Below, piece after piece: positions 36,704 to 45,385 of a stretch of 64,000 nucleotides of DNA. The notes beneath the pieces are model-generated. The model saw only the letters and a program-made list of their open reading frames with translations. It searched no databases and had not been told where the DNA came from. The stretch is from Sediminicola sp037203765 (GTDB lineage: Bacteria; Bacteroidota; Bacteroidia; Flavobacteriales; Flavobacteriaceae): contig NZ_JBBCAS010000011.1 of the NCBI RefSeq assembly GCF_037203765.1, positions 1 to 64,000 on the forward strand. The letters run 5' to 3'. The translations under genes and the position numbers were made by a program. Position 1 is the stretch's first letter. Each line of letters begins with the position of its first letter.

Positions 36704-37942
36704 ATGTATTCTCGTCTCCCGATGATGAAAGGGCTTTGCTTTTTTATTTTATTACTTCTACCCATTGCCGTATTTCCCCAAAAAGAATCCATAAAGATGT
36801 TCCTGGACTGTAACTGTGAAAAGCGGTACATACAGCAGGAGATCAATTTTATAAGCCACGTTCGCGATCAGGGATTGGCCAATGTTAAACTATTTATTTA
36901 CGATATCGCCAATGGGAGCGGTGGCAGAACCTATAGGCTGGAATTTACCGGGGAGGGAAGTTTTGCCGATCTGGAAAATGAACTTTCCTATGATACCACC
37001 GCCAACATGTCCTCCGATGAGGTTCGCAAAGGACTGGTGCAACGGATAAAGACCGGACTGCTGAAATATGTCATACAGTCCGATGTGGCAGATAATATAG
37101 ATTACTCCATTACCAAGGAGGGGTTAAAGGAACGTCAGGATATCAACTTTGACGATCCATGGAACAACTGGATCTTTGAGGTGCGGGGCGAAGTGGATGT
37201 CAACAGTGAAGCCAGTAGGAACCAATTTAGGTACGAGCTGGGTTTTGAAAGCGATAGGGTTACGGAGAAATGGCGTATTCGTGCCGATCTGGAAATGAAC
37301 CGTTTTAGTAGCAAATTTGAGAATGATGGGGAGGAGTTTGCCAGTGAACGGGAACGGTACTCTGGTTTTGGAAGCGTTGTGCGCAGCCTATCGGATCATT
37401 GGTCTGCCGGTATTTTTGGGGGTGCAAGACACGATACCTATACCAATCTCAATGTTTCCTTGGACCTGCGTCCGGCCCTGGAATACAATATATTTCCATA
37501 TCGGGAGGTATTGAGAAGGGAGATAGTCTTTGCTTACAAGATCGGATATATTTTCAATGATTATATGGAGACCACCATATTTGGGAAGGACAAGGAATCT
37601 TTGTTCAGTCATTCTGTCGACGTACAGTTGCGTTTTCGGCAGCCTTGGGGCAATATCTTTACCCGGATTGTGGCTTCGAGCTTTTTGAACGACTGGTCCA
37701 AGAACCGGTTGCAGATGGACAGCTATTTGTCCATCCGCATCCTAAAAGGGCTTTCCGTCCGCTTTTCAGGGGATCTCAAATTGATCCAAGACCAGATCAA
37801 TCTGCCCGCTGGTTCAGCCTCCATCGAGGATGTGCTCTTGCAGCAAAAGCAGATTGCTACCAATTTTGAGATCGGTTTTGGGGTGGGGATCAGCTATACG
37901 TTCGGTTCTGCCTTCAACAATATTATCAACACACGTCTGTGA
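36704..37942 (+). CDS. Exported protein with beta-barrel-like C-terminus, unknown function
   Basis: 412 residues; ATGs at 36722 and 36725 are alternative starts directly before the signal peptide (MKGLCFFILLLLPIAVFPQ). After cleavage come a compact mixed domain with a C-x-C (FLDCNCEKRYIQQEINFI, ~35-160), then about 240 residues of alternating amphipathic strands ending in GISYTFGSAFNNII, as in outer-membrane barrels. Probably an outer-membrane protein with a periplasmic N-domain. I recognise no named family. Confidence 0.75.
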   Translation: MYSRLPMMKGLCFFILLLLPIAVFPQKESIKMFLDCNCEKRYIQQEINFISHVRDQGLANVKLFIYDIANGSGGRTYRLEFTGEGSFADLENELSYDTTANMSSDEVRKGLVQRIKTGLLKYVIQSDVADNIDYSITKEGLKERQDINFDDPWNNWIFEVRGEVDVNSEASRNQFRYELGFESDRVTEKWRIRADLEMNRFSSKFENDGEEFASERERYSGFGSVVRSLSDHWSAGIFGGARHDTYTNLNVSLDLRPALEYNIFPYREVLRREIVFAYKIGYIFNDYMETTIFGKDKESLFSHSVDVQLRFRQPWGNIFTRIVASSFLNDWSKNRLQMDSYLSIRILKGLSVRFSGDLKLIQDQINLPAGSASIEDVLLQQKQIATNFEIGFGVGISYTFGSAFNNIINTRL

Positions 37943-38018
37943 TCCGAAATGTATTTTAGGGTATTTTGGAATTTATCGAATATAAAGGGTAAATTTTTCA
38001 TCCTCTATTTCTAAAAAC

Positions 38019-38026
38019 TATCTTTG
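38019..38026 (+). promoter_or_regulatory. -7 element (TATCTTTG)
   Basis: Matches TAnnTTTG, 18 nt upstream of the exonuclease ATG at 38045. No TTG at -33. Confidence 0.45.
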
Positions 38027-38044
38027 TAGAAATCATAGAAAAGC

Positions 38045-38821
38045 ATGCAATTAAACCTGACAAGACCCATCTGTTTTTTTGATCTGGAAACAACAGGAAT
38101 CAATGTGGCCAAGGACCGCATCGTAGAGATCTCCATTTTAAAAGTATATCCCAATGGCAACAAGGAGAGTAGAACATGGCTGGTGAACCCAGAAATGCAT
38201 ATTCCTGATGAGGTGGTTGCCGTTCACGGCATTACCAATGAAAAGGTGGCCAATGAGCCAACCTTTAAGGAGTTGTCCAAGGAAATTTATAAGATGATCA
38301 AGGACAGTGATTTGGGAGGTTTCAATTCAGATCGCTTTGATATCCCCTTATTGGCAGAAGAAATGCTTCGTGCCGATATTGATTTTGATATGAAAAATAC
38401 GGTTTCCGTAGATGTGCAGACCATATTTCATAAAATGGAAAAAAGAACCTTGGAGGCCGCTTTTAAATTCTATTGCGGAAAGGATCTAACGGATGCCCAC
38501 AGTGCGGAGGCAGATACCAATGCCACCTATGAAGTGTTGTTGTCCCAATTGGAAAGGTATCCGGAATTGGAGAACAACATCAAAAAGCTGGCTGAATTTT
38601 CCACCCATAGGCAATCCGTAGATTTTGCGGGCTTTATAGGGCTGGATGAAGACGGGGAGGAGATTTTTTCATTTGGCAAGCACAAAGGAAAAAAAGTTCA
38701 TGATGTGCTGGAAAAGGAACCGGGGTATTTCGGTTGGATATTGAATGCCGATTTCCCGCTGTATACAAAAAAGGTCCTTACCCAAATAAAACTGAGCAAG
38801 CTGAACAATAAATTAGGGTAA
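38045..38821 (+). CDS. DnaQ-like 3'-5' exonuclease with C-terminal DUF3820-like domain
   Basis: 258 residues. DEDDh exonuclease: motif I FFDLETTG (Asp13, Glu15), motif II FNSDRFDIPLL, motif III AHSAEADTNAT (His and Asp). The last ~60 residues (FSFGKHKGKKVHDVLEKEPG, then WILNADFP) match the short DUF3820-type module often appended to bacterial exonucleases. Probably acts in DNA repair or nucleic-acid trimming; not the polymerase III epsilon subunit itself. An FAH gene follows after 83 nt. Confidence 0.88.
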   Translation: MQLNLTRPICFFDLETTGINVAKDRIVEISILKVYPNGNKESRTWLVNPEMHIPDEVVAVHGITNEKVANEPTFKELSKEIYKMIKDSDLGGFNSDRFDIPLLAEEMLRADIDFDMKNTVSVDVQTIFHKMEKRTLEAAFKFYCGKDLTDAHSAEADTNATYEVLLSQLERYPELENNIKKLAEFSTHRQSVDFAGFIGLDEDGEEIFSFGKHKGKKVHDVLEKEPGYFGWILNADFPLYTKKVLTQIKLSKLNNKLG

Positions 38822-38904
38822 AAACAATCTTTGTCTTTATTTTGGGGTTGGCCCGGTAGAAACTTCCAAGGGAATTGCGGGTTGTTAATAATTGAATCAA
38901 GAGC

Positions 38905-39516
38905 ATGAAGATCATTTGTATAGGTCGCAACTATGCCGACCATATTAAGGAATTGAACAATGAGAGGCCTACAGATCCAGTGGTTTTTATAAAACCCGAT
39001 TCTTCGGTTTTGCCCAAGGAACAGGATTTTTATATTCCTGAGTTTACCAAGGATGTGCATTATGAAGTGGAAGTTCTGGTAAAGATCAAGAAGGTGGGGA
39101 AGCATATTGAAGAAAAGTTTGCCCATAAATACTATGACGAGGTTGGACTTGGGATAGATTTTACGGCCAGGGATGTGCAATCGGCGCTAAAAGAAAAAGG
39201 GTTGCCGTGGGAAAAGGCCAAGGGTTTCGACGGGGCTGCCGTTGTGGGGAATTGGCTGCCAAAGAGCAATTTCAAAGATTTGAACAATTTGCAATTTACC
39301 CTTTCCAAAAACGGAACCATCGTGCAAGAGGGTAATACCAGTCTGATGCTGTGGAAAATAGACGAAATCATCGCCTATGTTTCCAAGTATTTTATGTTGA
39401 AAAAAGGTGATATAATTTTTACAGGAACCCCAGCGGGTGTAGGAAAAATTGAGACAAATGACTACCTTTCAGGTAGGCTGGAAAATGAGGAACTATTTAC
39501 GGTAAAAATAAGATAA
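38905..39516 (+). CDS. Fumarylacetoacetate hydrolase family protein
   Basis: 203 residues, single FAH domain. MKIICIGRNYADHIKEL, metal ligands Glu-x-Glu in HYEVEVLV and Asp in GIDFTARD, KGFDGAAVVGNW, and the terminal GDIIFTGTPAGVG are diagnostic. Members are acylpyruvate hydrolases or oxaloacetate decarboxylases and related enzymes that cleave C-C bonds in beta-diketo acids. Its stop overlaps the Hpt start by 1 nt. Confidence 0.92.
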   Translation: MKIICIGRNYADHIKELNNERPTDPVVFIKPDSSVLPKEQDFYIPEFTKDVHYEVEVLVKIKKVGKHIEEKFAHKYYDEVGLGIDFTARDVQSALKEKGLPWEKAKGFDGAAVVGNWLPKSNFKDLNNLQFTLSKNGTIVQEGNTSLMLWKIDEIIAYVSKYFMLKKGDIIFTGTPAGVGKIETNDYLSGRLENEELFTVKIR

Positions 39517-39854
39517 TGATATATAGTTTAGATAAACTGAATGAGATGGCGGAAGGAGATGAGGAATTCATCAACTCCGTAATAGCTGTGTTTTTGGATG
39601 AGGTGCCCACTGATCTGGAGTTGTTGGAACAGGCTGTAGAAAAAAAGGATTACCCCAACATTTACCAGTTGGCGCATAAGATTAAGCCCAATGTGGACCT
39701 TTTGGGGATGGAACAGACGCGGGCCAATGCATTGGAAATAGAAACCTTGGGAAAGACACAGGGAAATGGGGCGCAGATTGAAAAATTGTTTCCGTTGTTG
39801 CAAAAAGATATCCATCAAGTAGTATCCGAGCTTAAAAAAGATTTCGATTTATAA
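39516..39854 (+). CDS. Hpt (histidine phosphotransfer) domain protein
   Basis: 112 residues, all-helical. Phosphorylatable His54 in YQLAHKIKPNVDLLGM, the Hpt consensus. It would carry phosphate between a hybrid sensor kinase and a response regulator; neither is nearby, so the partners are elsewhere in the genome. Overlaps both neighbours by 1 nt (TAATG at each end), so FAH, Hpt and cinA are translationally coupled. Confidence 0.88.
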   Translation: MIYSLDKLNEMAEGDEEFINSVIAVFLDEVPTDLELLEQAVEKKDYPNIYQLAHKIKPNVDLLGMEQTRANALEIETLGKTQGNGAQIEKLFPLLQKDIHQVVSELKKDFDL

Positions 39855-41101
39855 TGTTGGCAGAAATTATCACCATTGGGGACGAAATCCTCATTGGACA
39901 GATTATTGATACCAATTCTGCCTATATTGCCAATGCGCTGAACCAGATAGGAGTGTCTGTCTATCAGATCACTTCGGTGCAGGATGAGCGAAGCCATATC
40001 CTCAAGGCTTTGGAAGAGGCCGAGTCCAGGGTAGATGTTATTATTGTCACCGGTGGTCTAGGGCCTACCAAGGACGATATTACCAAGCTCACCTTTTGTG
40101 AGTATTTTGGTGACACCTTAGTGGAGAGTCAAGAGGTGTTGGCTCATGTGGAAGAGCTTTTCAAAAAGTACATTACCACCCCAATTTCAGATATGAACCG
40201 TAGGCAGGCATTGGTGCCTTCCAAGGCCATCGTGCTAAAGAATGCCTATGGAACGGCCCCGGGGATGTGGATCAAAAACCATGGAAAGGTGTTTGTATCC
40301 CTGCCCGGAGTACCCTTTGAGATGAAGGGGTTGGTGCAGAACGAGGTTATTCCCAGAATCGTCAACGAATTCCATAGGCCATTTATTCTGCATAGGACGT
40401 TGATCACGTACGGAGTAGGGGAAAGCGCCATTGCAGAAAAAATAGAACATTGGGAGAGCTCCCTGCCGCCATTTATCAAATTGGCCTATCTGCCCAATTT
40501 AGGGAAGGTAAGGCTTCGGTTGACCGCCAAGGGAACGGACAAGGAGGCGATCGCCAAGGCTGTTGATGAAGAGATCATCAAACTACACGCCATCATCGGG
40601 GATATTATCTTTGGGGAGGACCAAAATGGTGCACTGGAAGAATTGTTGGGAAAGTTATTGAAAAAGAAAGGGCTGACATTGGCTACTGCCGAAAGTTGCA
40701 CCGGAGGTGCCATCGCTGAGCGGATCACCTCTGTACCGGGGGCATCGGCCTATTTTAAGGGCAGTGTGGTCAGTTATGCCACAGAAGCCAAAATAAACGT
40801 GCTCCAGGTGCCCAACGAGATCATAAATGACCATTCTGTGGTCAGTGAACCCGTTGTAAAGGCCATGGCGGAGAATGTAAGGCAACTTTTCAAGACAGAT
40901 TTTGCAATAGCCACGACGGGCAACGCCGGACCCACAAAAGGAGACTCTGATGCCGATGTGGGAACTGTGTTTATAGCAGTAGCCTCACCATCAGGTGTTT
41001 ATGTGGAAAAATTTATGATGGGAAACCATCGGGAACGCATTGTTCAGAAGGCCGTGAACAAATCTTTTGAGCTTTTGCAAAAAGAAATTCTAAAATTGTG
41101 A
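39854..41101 (+). CDS. cinA: CinA-like protein
   Basis: 415 residues. N-terminal MoCF-biosynthesis-like domain (MLAEIITIGDEILIGQIIDTN, then VIIVTGGLGPTKDDIT) and C-terminal nicotinamide-nucleotide amidase domain (TLATAESCTGGAIAERITSVPGAS, then ATTGNAGP). The C-domain deamidates NMN in NAD recycling; the N-domain has ADP-ribose pyrophosphatase activity in characterised members. Full length. Confidence 0.94.
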   Translation: MLAEIITIGDEILIGQIIDTNSAYIANALNQIGVSVYQITSVQDERSHILKALEEAESRVDVIIVTGGLGPTKDDITKLTFCEYFGDTLVESQEVLAHVEELFKKYITTPISDMNRRQALVPSKAIVLKNAYGTAPGMWIKNHGKVFVSLPGVPFEMKGLVQNEVIPRIVNEFHRPFILHRTLITYGVGESAIAEKIEHWESSLPPFIKLAYLPNLGKVRLRLTAKGTDKEAIAKAVDEEIIKLHAIIGDIIFGEDQNGALEELLGKLLKKKGLTLATAESCTGGAIAERITSVPGASAYFKGSVVSYATEAKINVLQVPNEIINDHSVVSEPVVKAMAENVRQLFKTDFAIATTGNAGPTKGDSDADVGTVFIAVASPSGVYVEKFMMGNHRERIVQKAVNKSFELLQKEILKL

Positions 41102-41111
41102 AAAAAGAATT

Positions 41112-41141
41112 TTGCCTTCCGATAAAAAAGATATAAATTTG
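41112..41141 (+). promoter_or_regulatory. Promoter of the rpmB-rpmG operon
   Basis: TTG at 41112-41114, 19-nt spacer and TAAATTTG at 41134-41141: a full consensus match. Predicted start ~41148, leader ~27 nt. Confidence 0.75.
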
Positions 41142-41174
41142 CAGCCTGTTTAAAATCACACTAAAAGTAGCGAA

Positions 41175-41411
41175 ATGTCAAAAGTTTGTGAAATTACTGG
41201 AAAGAAAGCTATGTTTGGTAACAACGTGTCTTTTTCCATTAACAAGACCAAGAGAAGATTTGATGTAAATCTTTCTAAGAAACGTTTTTATATCCCTGAA
41301 GAAGACCGTTGGGTAACCCTAAAGGTAACTTCTAAGGCGTTGAAGTCCATCAATAAAAAGGGGATTTCTGCAGTTATAAAAGAAGCAAGAGCAAAAGGAT
41401 TGGTTAAGTAA
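41175..41411 (+). CDS. rpmB: Ribosomal protein bL28
   Basis: 78 residues. MSKVCEITGKKAMFGNNVSFS and KTKRRFDVNLSKKRF are the typical bL28 N-terminus. Component of the 50S subunit. First gene of rpmB-rpmG-DUF4295 with short gaps, a conserved Bacteroidota order. Confidence 0.97.
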   Translation: MSKVCEITGKKAMFGNNVSFSINKTKRRFDVNLSKKRFYIPEEDRWVTLKVTSKALKSINKKGISAVIKEARAKGLVK

Positions 41412-41432
41412 TCCGTAAATAAAAAGATAACA

Positions 41433-41615
41433 ATGGCAAAGAAAGGTAATAGGATCCAAGTTATTTTGGAGTGCACGGAGCATAAAGATTCCGGCATGCC
41501 TGGAACTTCTAGGTATATCACTACCAAGAACAAGAAGAATACTCCTGATAGGATGGAAATTAAGAAATTCAACCCTATCATGAAGAAAATGACAGTTCAT
41601 AAAGAAATAAAATAA
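41433..41615 (+). CDS. rpmG: Ribosomal protein bL33
   Basis: 60 residues. MAKKGNRIQVILECTEHKDSG and SRYITTKNKKNTPDR are bL33 hallmarks. Only one cysteine is present, so this is the zinc-independent (C-minus) form. 50S subunit component, 21 nt after rpmB. Confidence 0.97.
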   Translation: MAKKGNRIQVILECTEHKDSGMPGTSRYITTKNKKNTPDRMEIKKFNPIMKKMTVHKEIK

Positions 41616-41621
41616 TACGTC

Positions 41622-41777
41622 ATGGCAAAGAAGACCGTAGCGAGTTTACAGACAAGCTCAAAAAGATTAACCAAAGCCATTAAAATGGTAAAGTCACCAA
41701 AAACTGGTGCTTACACTTTCGTTGAGTCAGTAATGGCTCCTGAAGTTGTAAACGAATGGTTGGCAAATCAGAAATAA
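41622..41777 (+). CDS. DUF4295 family small basic protein
   Basis: 51 residues, MAKKTVASLQTSSKRLTKAI through VNEWLANQK. Very basic, starting 6 nt after rpmG. DUF4295 proteins are Bacteroidota-specific and occur at this site between rpmG and ftsY, suggesting a lineage-specific ribosome-associated protein. The operon ends at the terminator 20 nt downstream. Confidence 0.9.
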   Translation: MAKKTVASLQTSSKRLTKAIKMVKSPKTGAYTFVESVMAPEVVNEWLANQK

Positions 41778-41797
41778 AACTTGCCAAAATAGATTTT

Positions 41798-41829
41798 AAA
41801 GCTACTTTCCATCGAAAGTAGCTTTTTTA
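41798..41829 (+). terminator. Terminator after the ribosomal protein operon
   Basis: A 12-bp perfect stem (AAAGCTACTTTC / GAAAGTAGCTTT), CATC loop and T run. Confidence 0.9.
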
Positions 41830-41835
41830 TTTTCA

Positions 41836-41843
41836 TATCTTTG
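41836..41843 (+). promoter_or_regulatory. -7 element (TATCTTTG) for ftsY
   Basis: Matches TAnnTTTG, 23 nt upstream of the ftsY ATG and directly after the preceding terminator, so ftsY is transcribed independently. No TTG at -33. Confidence 0.5.
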
Positions 41844-41866
41844 GGTAATAGAAGTAGTACATCAAA

Positions 41867-42829
41867 ATGAGTTTATTCAAAAAGATATTTTCTTCCGAGA
41901 AGAAGGAAACCCTGGATAAGGGATTAGAGAAGTCCAAAACCAGTTTTTTTTCAAAATTGGGAAAGGCCGTTGCCGGTAAGACCAAGGTAGACGATGATGT
42001 TTTGGATAATCTGGAAGAAGTTTTGGTGACTTCCGATGTAGGGGTGAATACGACTCTCAAAATTATCGAGCGAATTGAAGCCAGGGTGTCTCGAGACAAA
42101 TACCTGGGCACGGACGAACTCAACCTTATCTTACGGGAGGAAATTGCGGGCCTACTTGCGGAGACCAATGTGGGGGAGGAAACAGAGTTTGTGGTTCCCA
42201 AGGATAAAAAGCCCTATGTGATCATGGTTGTTGGTGTCAATGGTGCCGGAAAGACGACCACCATAGGTAAATTGGCCCATCAGTTCAAAAAGCAAGGATT
42301 TAAAGTGGTATTGGGTGCTGCGGATACTTTCCGTGCCGCTGCGATAGACCAATTGCAGGTATGGGCAGACCGTGTAGATGTCCCTATTGTAAAACAGGCC
42401 ATGGGAAGCGATCCCGCTTCCGTAGCTTTTGACACCTTGAGTTCTGCCATGAAGCAGGGTGCCGATGTGGTCATTATCGATACCGCCGGACGCTTGCACA
42501 ATAAGGTAAACTTGATGAACGAACTTACCAAGGTAAAAAGGGTGATGCAAAAGGTGGTACCCGATGCGCCCCACGATGTGATGCTGGTCCTTGATGGCTC
42601 TACAGGTCAGAACGCCTTTGAACAGGCAAAACAGTTTACAAAAGCCACCGAAGTCACTTCTTTGGCCGTAACAAAATTGGATGGCACCGCCAAAGGAGGT
42701 GTGGTCATCGGCATATCCGACCAGTTTAAAGTGCCTGTAAAGTATATAGGTGTTGGTGAGGGTATGGAGGATCTTCAAATTTTTAATAAGTACGAGTTCG
42801 TAGATTCATTTTTTGGCAGTAAAAATTGA
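41867..42829 (+). CDS. ftsY: Signal recognition particle receptor FtsY
   Basis: 320 residues. A short N-terminal extension (no long acidic A-domain), then the NG GTPase: P-loop GVNGAGKTTT (123-132), ADTFRAAAIDQL, DTAGRLH, TKLDGTAKGG and a C-terminal GVGEGMEDLQIF. It docks ribosome-SRP complexes at the inner membrane. Its TGA overlaps the TTG start of the next gene. Confidence 0.97.
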   Translation: MSLFKKIFSSEKKETLDKGLEKSKTSFFSKLGKAVAGKTKVDDDVLDNLEEVLVTSDVGVNTTLKIIERIEARVSRDKYLGTDELNLILREEIAGLLAETNVGEETEFVVPKDKKPYVIMVVGVNGAGKTTTIGKLAHQFKKQGFKVVLGAADTFRAAAIDQLQVWADRVDVPIVKQAMGSDPASVAFDTLSSAMKQGADVVIIDTAGRLHNKVNLMNELTKVKRVMQKVVPDAPHDVMLVLDGSTGQNAFEQAKQFTKATEVTSLAVTKLDGTAKGGVVIGISDQFKVPVKYIGVGEGMEDLQIFNKYEFVDSFFGSKN

Positions 42830-43680
42830 GATCGATACTTGTCATATTATTAATATGCCTAGCGCTCCCAAGCGATGCACAAATAACACATCCCAAGGCC
42901 AGTCCCTTTTCCCAAGTGGAACAGGAGGTAGGCCTTTCCAAGATCACAGTGGATTATTCACGTCCCTCGGTCAGGGGCAGGACCATTTTTGGTCAACTCG
43001 TACCCTATGGCCGTATTTGGCGGGTAGGGGCCAATGAGTCTACCAAAATCACCCTGGATACGGACATGAAAGTACTAGGGAATTCCCTTCTAAAAGGTAC
43101 CTATGCCCTCTATGCCTTTCCGGAGTCCGATGTTTGGAAAATTGTATTTCATAACAACACCACACATTGGGGCGATGGTAGAACGGCCTATGATGCAGCG
43201 GAAGATGCGCTTAGGGTGTCCGTTATCCCGGAAAAGATCCCTTATTTCCAAGAGAATTTTTTGATCACCTTCGAAAATATAACCCATAGTTCCTTGGATA
43301 TGGCCTGGGTGTGGGAGAACACCAAAATTGTAGTTCCCATGACGGTGGATACCCATAGTATGATGGTAGAGGAAATCAATAAACAGCTACAGGAGAACCC
43401 CACGGCACAGACCTACTACGAGGCAGCACGGTACTATCAGGAACAGGGCATGGAGTATTCCTTGGCCCTCGATTATCTGAATAAGGCTATTGCCCTAGGG
43501 GGCGATACCTATTATTTTTATAGGGTTAAATCCTTGGTGGAAGCAGCATTGCTCGATTATAAGGCCGCAATTTTATCAGCCCAAAGATCATTGGAATTGG
43601 CAGCAAAGGAAGGGAAGGACGAGTTTGTTCGGATGAACCAAGAGAATATTAAGAATTGGAATAATAGCATTAAAAATTAG
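42826..43680 (+). CDS. DUF2911 exported protein
   Basis: 284 residues. The only start that includes the signal peptide (RSILVILLICLALPSDAQ) is TTG at 42826, overlapping the ftsY stop by 4 nt. The DUF2911 domain is ~20-185: VDYSRPSVRGRTIFGQLVPYG and WRVGANESTKITLDTD, with GTYALYAFP. A C-terminal ~90-residue TPR-like helical part follows (YEAARYYQEQGMEYSLALDYL). Periplasmic; function unknown. 5 nt before the amidase gene. Confidence 0.85.
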   Translation: MRSILVILLICLALPSDAQITHPKASPFSQVEQEVGLSKITVDYSRPSVRGRTIFGQLVPYGRIWRVGANESTKITLDTDMKVLGNSLLKGTYALYAFPESDVWKIVFHNNTTHWGDGRTAYDAAEDALRVSVIPEKIPYFQENFLITFENITHSSLDMAWVWENTKIVVPMTVDTHSMMVEEINKQLQENPTAQTYYEAARYYQEQGMEYSLALDYLNKAIALGGDTYYFYRVKSLVEAALLDYKAAILSAQRSLELAAKEGKDEFVRMNQENIKNWNNSIKN

Positions 43681-43685
43681 CAACT

Positions 43686-45371
43686 ATGGGAAGACTCTTT
43701 ATTTTGGCACTGGCATTGATAACCTTGGGATTTACATCCTGCAAGCAAAAACAAGAAAATGAAAAAGAGTCCGTGGTGCTATGGGAGGCCTATAACGATT
43801 CTGCTGAGGTTGCAGCGAATAAGGACCATGAAATAGAAAGAATGAGGTACAAGCTCATCCAATCCAAGGTCATGGATAAGAATGAGGTGTTCTTGCCCCT
43901 CTATGATGAAGTGTCCAAATTTTCCGATACGGAATACGAAAGTCTCAAACCCTTGGTCTTGGAACAGGATATTCCCACCTTGCAAAACTATATCAAGGAG
44001 GGCAAACTGAGCTATGAGAAATTGGTGCTTTTCTATCTGAAAAGAATATACAAGTACGAACTTGATAATGCCACTACGTTGAATACCGTTTTGGCCTTGA
44101 ACAAGGATGTGGTGGCCGAAGCCCGTAAAATGGACGAGTTCCGCAAAAAATTTCCAAATGAAAAACACCATGCCATTTATGGAATGCCCATTTTGTTAAA
44201 GGACAATGTCAATACCTTAGGTATGAATACTACGGCCGGGGCCATTGCCTTGATGGACAATGAGACCAATGATGCGTTTATCGTTGAGCAATTAAAGAAG
44301 AACGGGGCCCTTATTTTGGGCAAGGTGAACCTTAGCGAATGGGCCTATTTCTTATGTTCCGGTTGCCCTGTGGGCTATAGCGCCGTTGGAGGGCAGACCT
44401 TGAACCCTTATGGCAGAAAGATATTTGAGACTGGAGGTTCCAGCGCGGGTAGTGGTACCGCTGTTGCCGCCAATTATGCCGTGGCTGCCGTGGGTACGGA
44501 AACATCCGGATCCATCTTGTCACCATCGAGCCAAAATTCAGTCGTGGGCCTCAAGCCAACCATTGGCCTTCTGAGCCGTTCGGGGATCGTTCCCATTTCC
44601 AGTACGCTGGATACCCCTGGTCCCATGACCAAAAATGTGGTGGACAATGCCATCTTGTTATCGGCCATGCTGGGCAAGGACCCTTCGGATCTGAAATCGG
44701 TGGAAGCCCCAACAGATTATATGGGCAAAACAACCAAGGGTTCCTCTTTAAAGGGAAAGCGACTTGGAGTATTTTCCAACCTATTGGAAGAAAATGCGAT
44801 CTATAAAAATACGGTGGAGAAACTAAAAGAGCTGGGAGCGGAAATCGTGGTGTTCACACCGCCAAATGTGAAGATGGAAGGTTTTCTCAGTATTTTGAAT
44901 TTGGATATGAAGAACGACCTACCTGTTTACTTAAATACCCAGGTAAAAAATAAGGATGCGGTAAAAATTGGCAGTATCCAGGATGCCATCGCCTTTAACA
45001 ATATGGATTCCTTGGTACGTATTCCCTACGGACAATCCCTTTTTGAGGGTATTATGGCCGATACGACCACCGCAGAAGGCCTGGAGGAGATAAAAAACAG
45101 CTTGGAAAAAACGGGAAGGGTGTTTTTTGATACTGCCCTGGACAAGGAGAATCTGGACGCCATCCTATCCATCAACAACTACCATGCAGGATACGCCGCG
45201 GTGGCCAAATATCCAGCCTTAACGGTCCCTATGGGTTATAAGGAAACGGGAGAGCCCATCAGTCTAACGTTTATTGCCAAGCAGTTCCAAGAGGATAAAT
45301 TACTGGAGCTGGGTCGCGCCTATGAGGCGGGCACCAAAGTGCGAAAGATGCCAGAAAATTATAAAAATTAG
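43686..45371 (+). CDS. Amidase-signature lipoprotein
   Basis: 561 residues with a lipoprotein signal (LALITLGFTSCKQ, Cys19). The amidase Ser-cisSer-Lys triad is Lys172 (PILLKDNVN), Ser252 (TGGSSAGSG) and Ser276 (TETSGSI), with spacings as in GatA/FAAH-type enzymes. A helical ~110-residue N-terminal extension precedes the catalytic domain. Being lipid-anchored, it acts in the envelope on an unknown amide, not as GatCAB. Probably cotranscribed with the DUF2911 gene. Confidence 0.92.
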   Translation: MGRLFILALALITLGFTSCKQKQENEKESVVLWEAYNDSAEVAANKDHEIERMRYKLIQSKVMDKNEVFLPLYDEVSKFSDTEYESLKPLVLEQDIPTLQNYIKEGKLSYEKLVLFYLKRIYKYELDNATTLNTVLALNKDVVAEARKMDEFRKKFPNEKHHAIYGMPILLKDNVNTLGMNTTAGAIALMDNETNDAFIVEQLKKNGALILGKVNLSEWAYFLCSGCPVGYSAVGGQTLNPYGRKIFETGGSSAGSGTAVAANYAVAAVGTETSGSILSPSSQNSVVGLKPTIGLLSRSGIVPISSTLDTPGPMTKNVVDNAILLSAMLGKDPSDLKSVEAPTDYMGKTTKGSSLKGKRLGVFSNLLEENAIYKNTVEKLKELGAEIVVFTPPNVKMEGFLSILNLDMKNDLPVYLNTQVKNKDAVKIGSIQDAIAFNNMDSLVRIPYGQSLFEGIMADTTTAEGLEEIKNSLEKTGRVFFDTALDKENLDAILSINNYHAGYAAVAKYPALTVPMGYKETGEPISLTFIAKQFQEDKLLELGRAYEAGTKVRKMPENYKN

Positions 45372-45385
45372 GAAACAGCATACGT

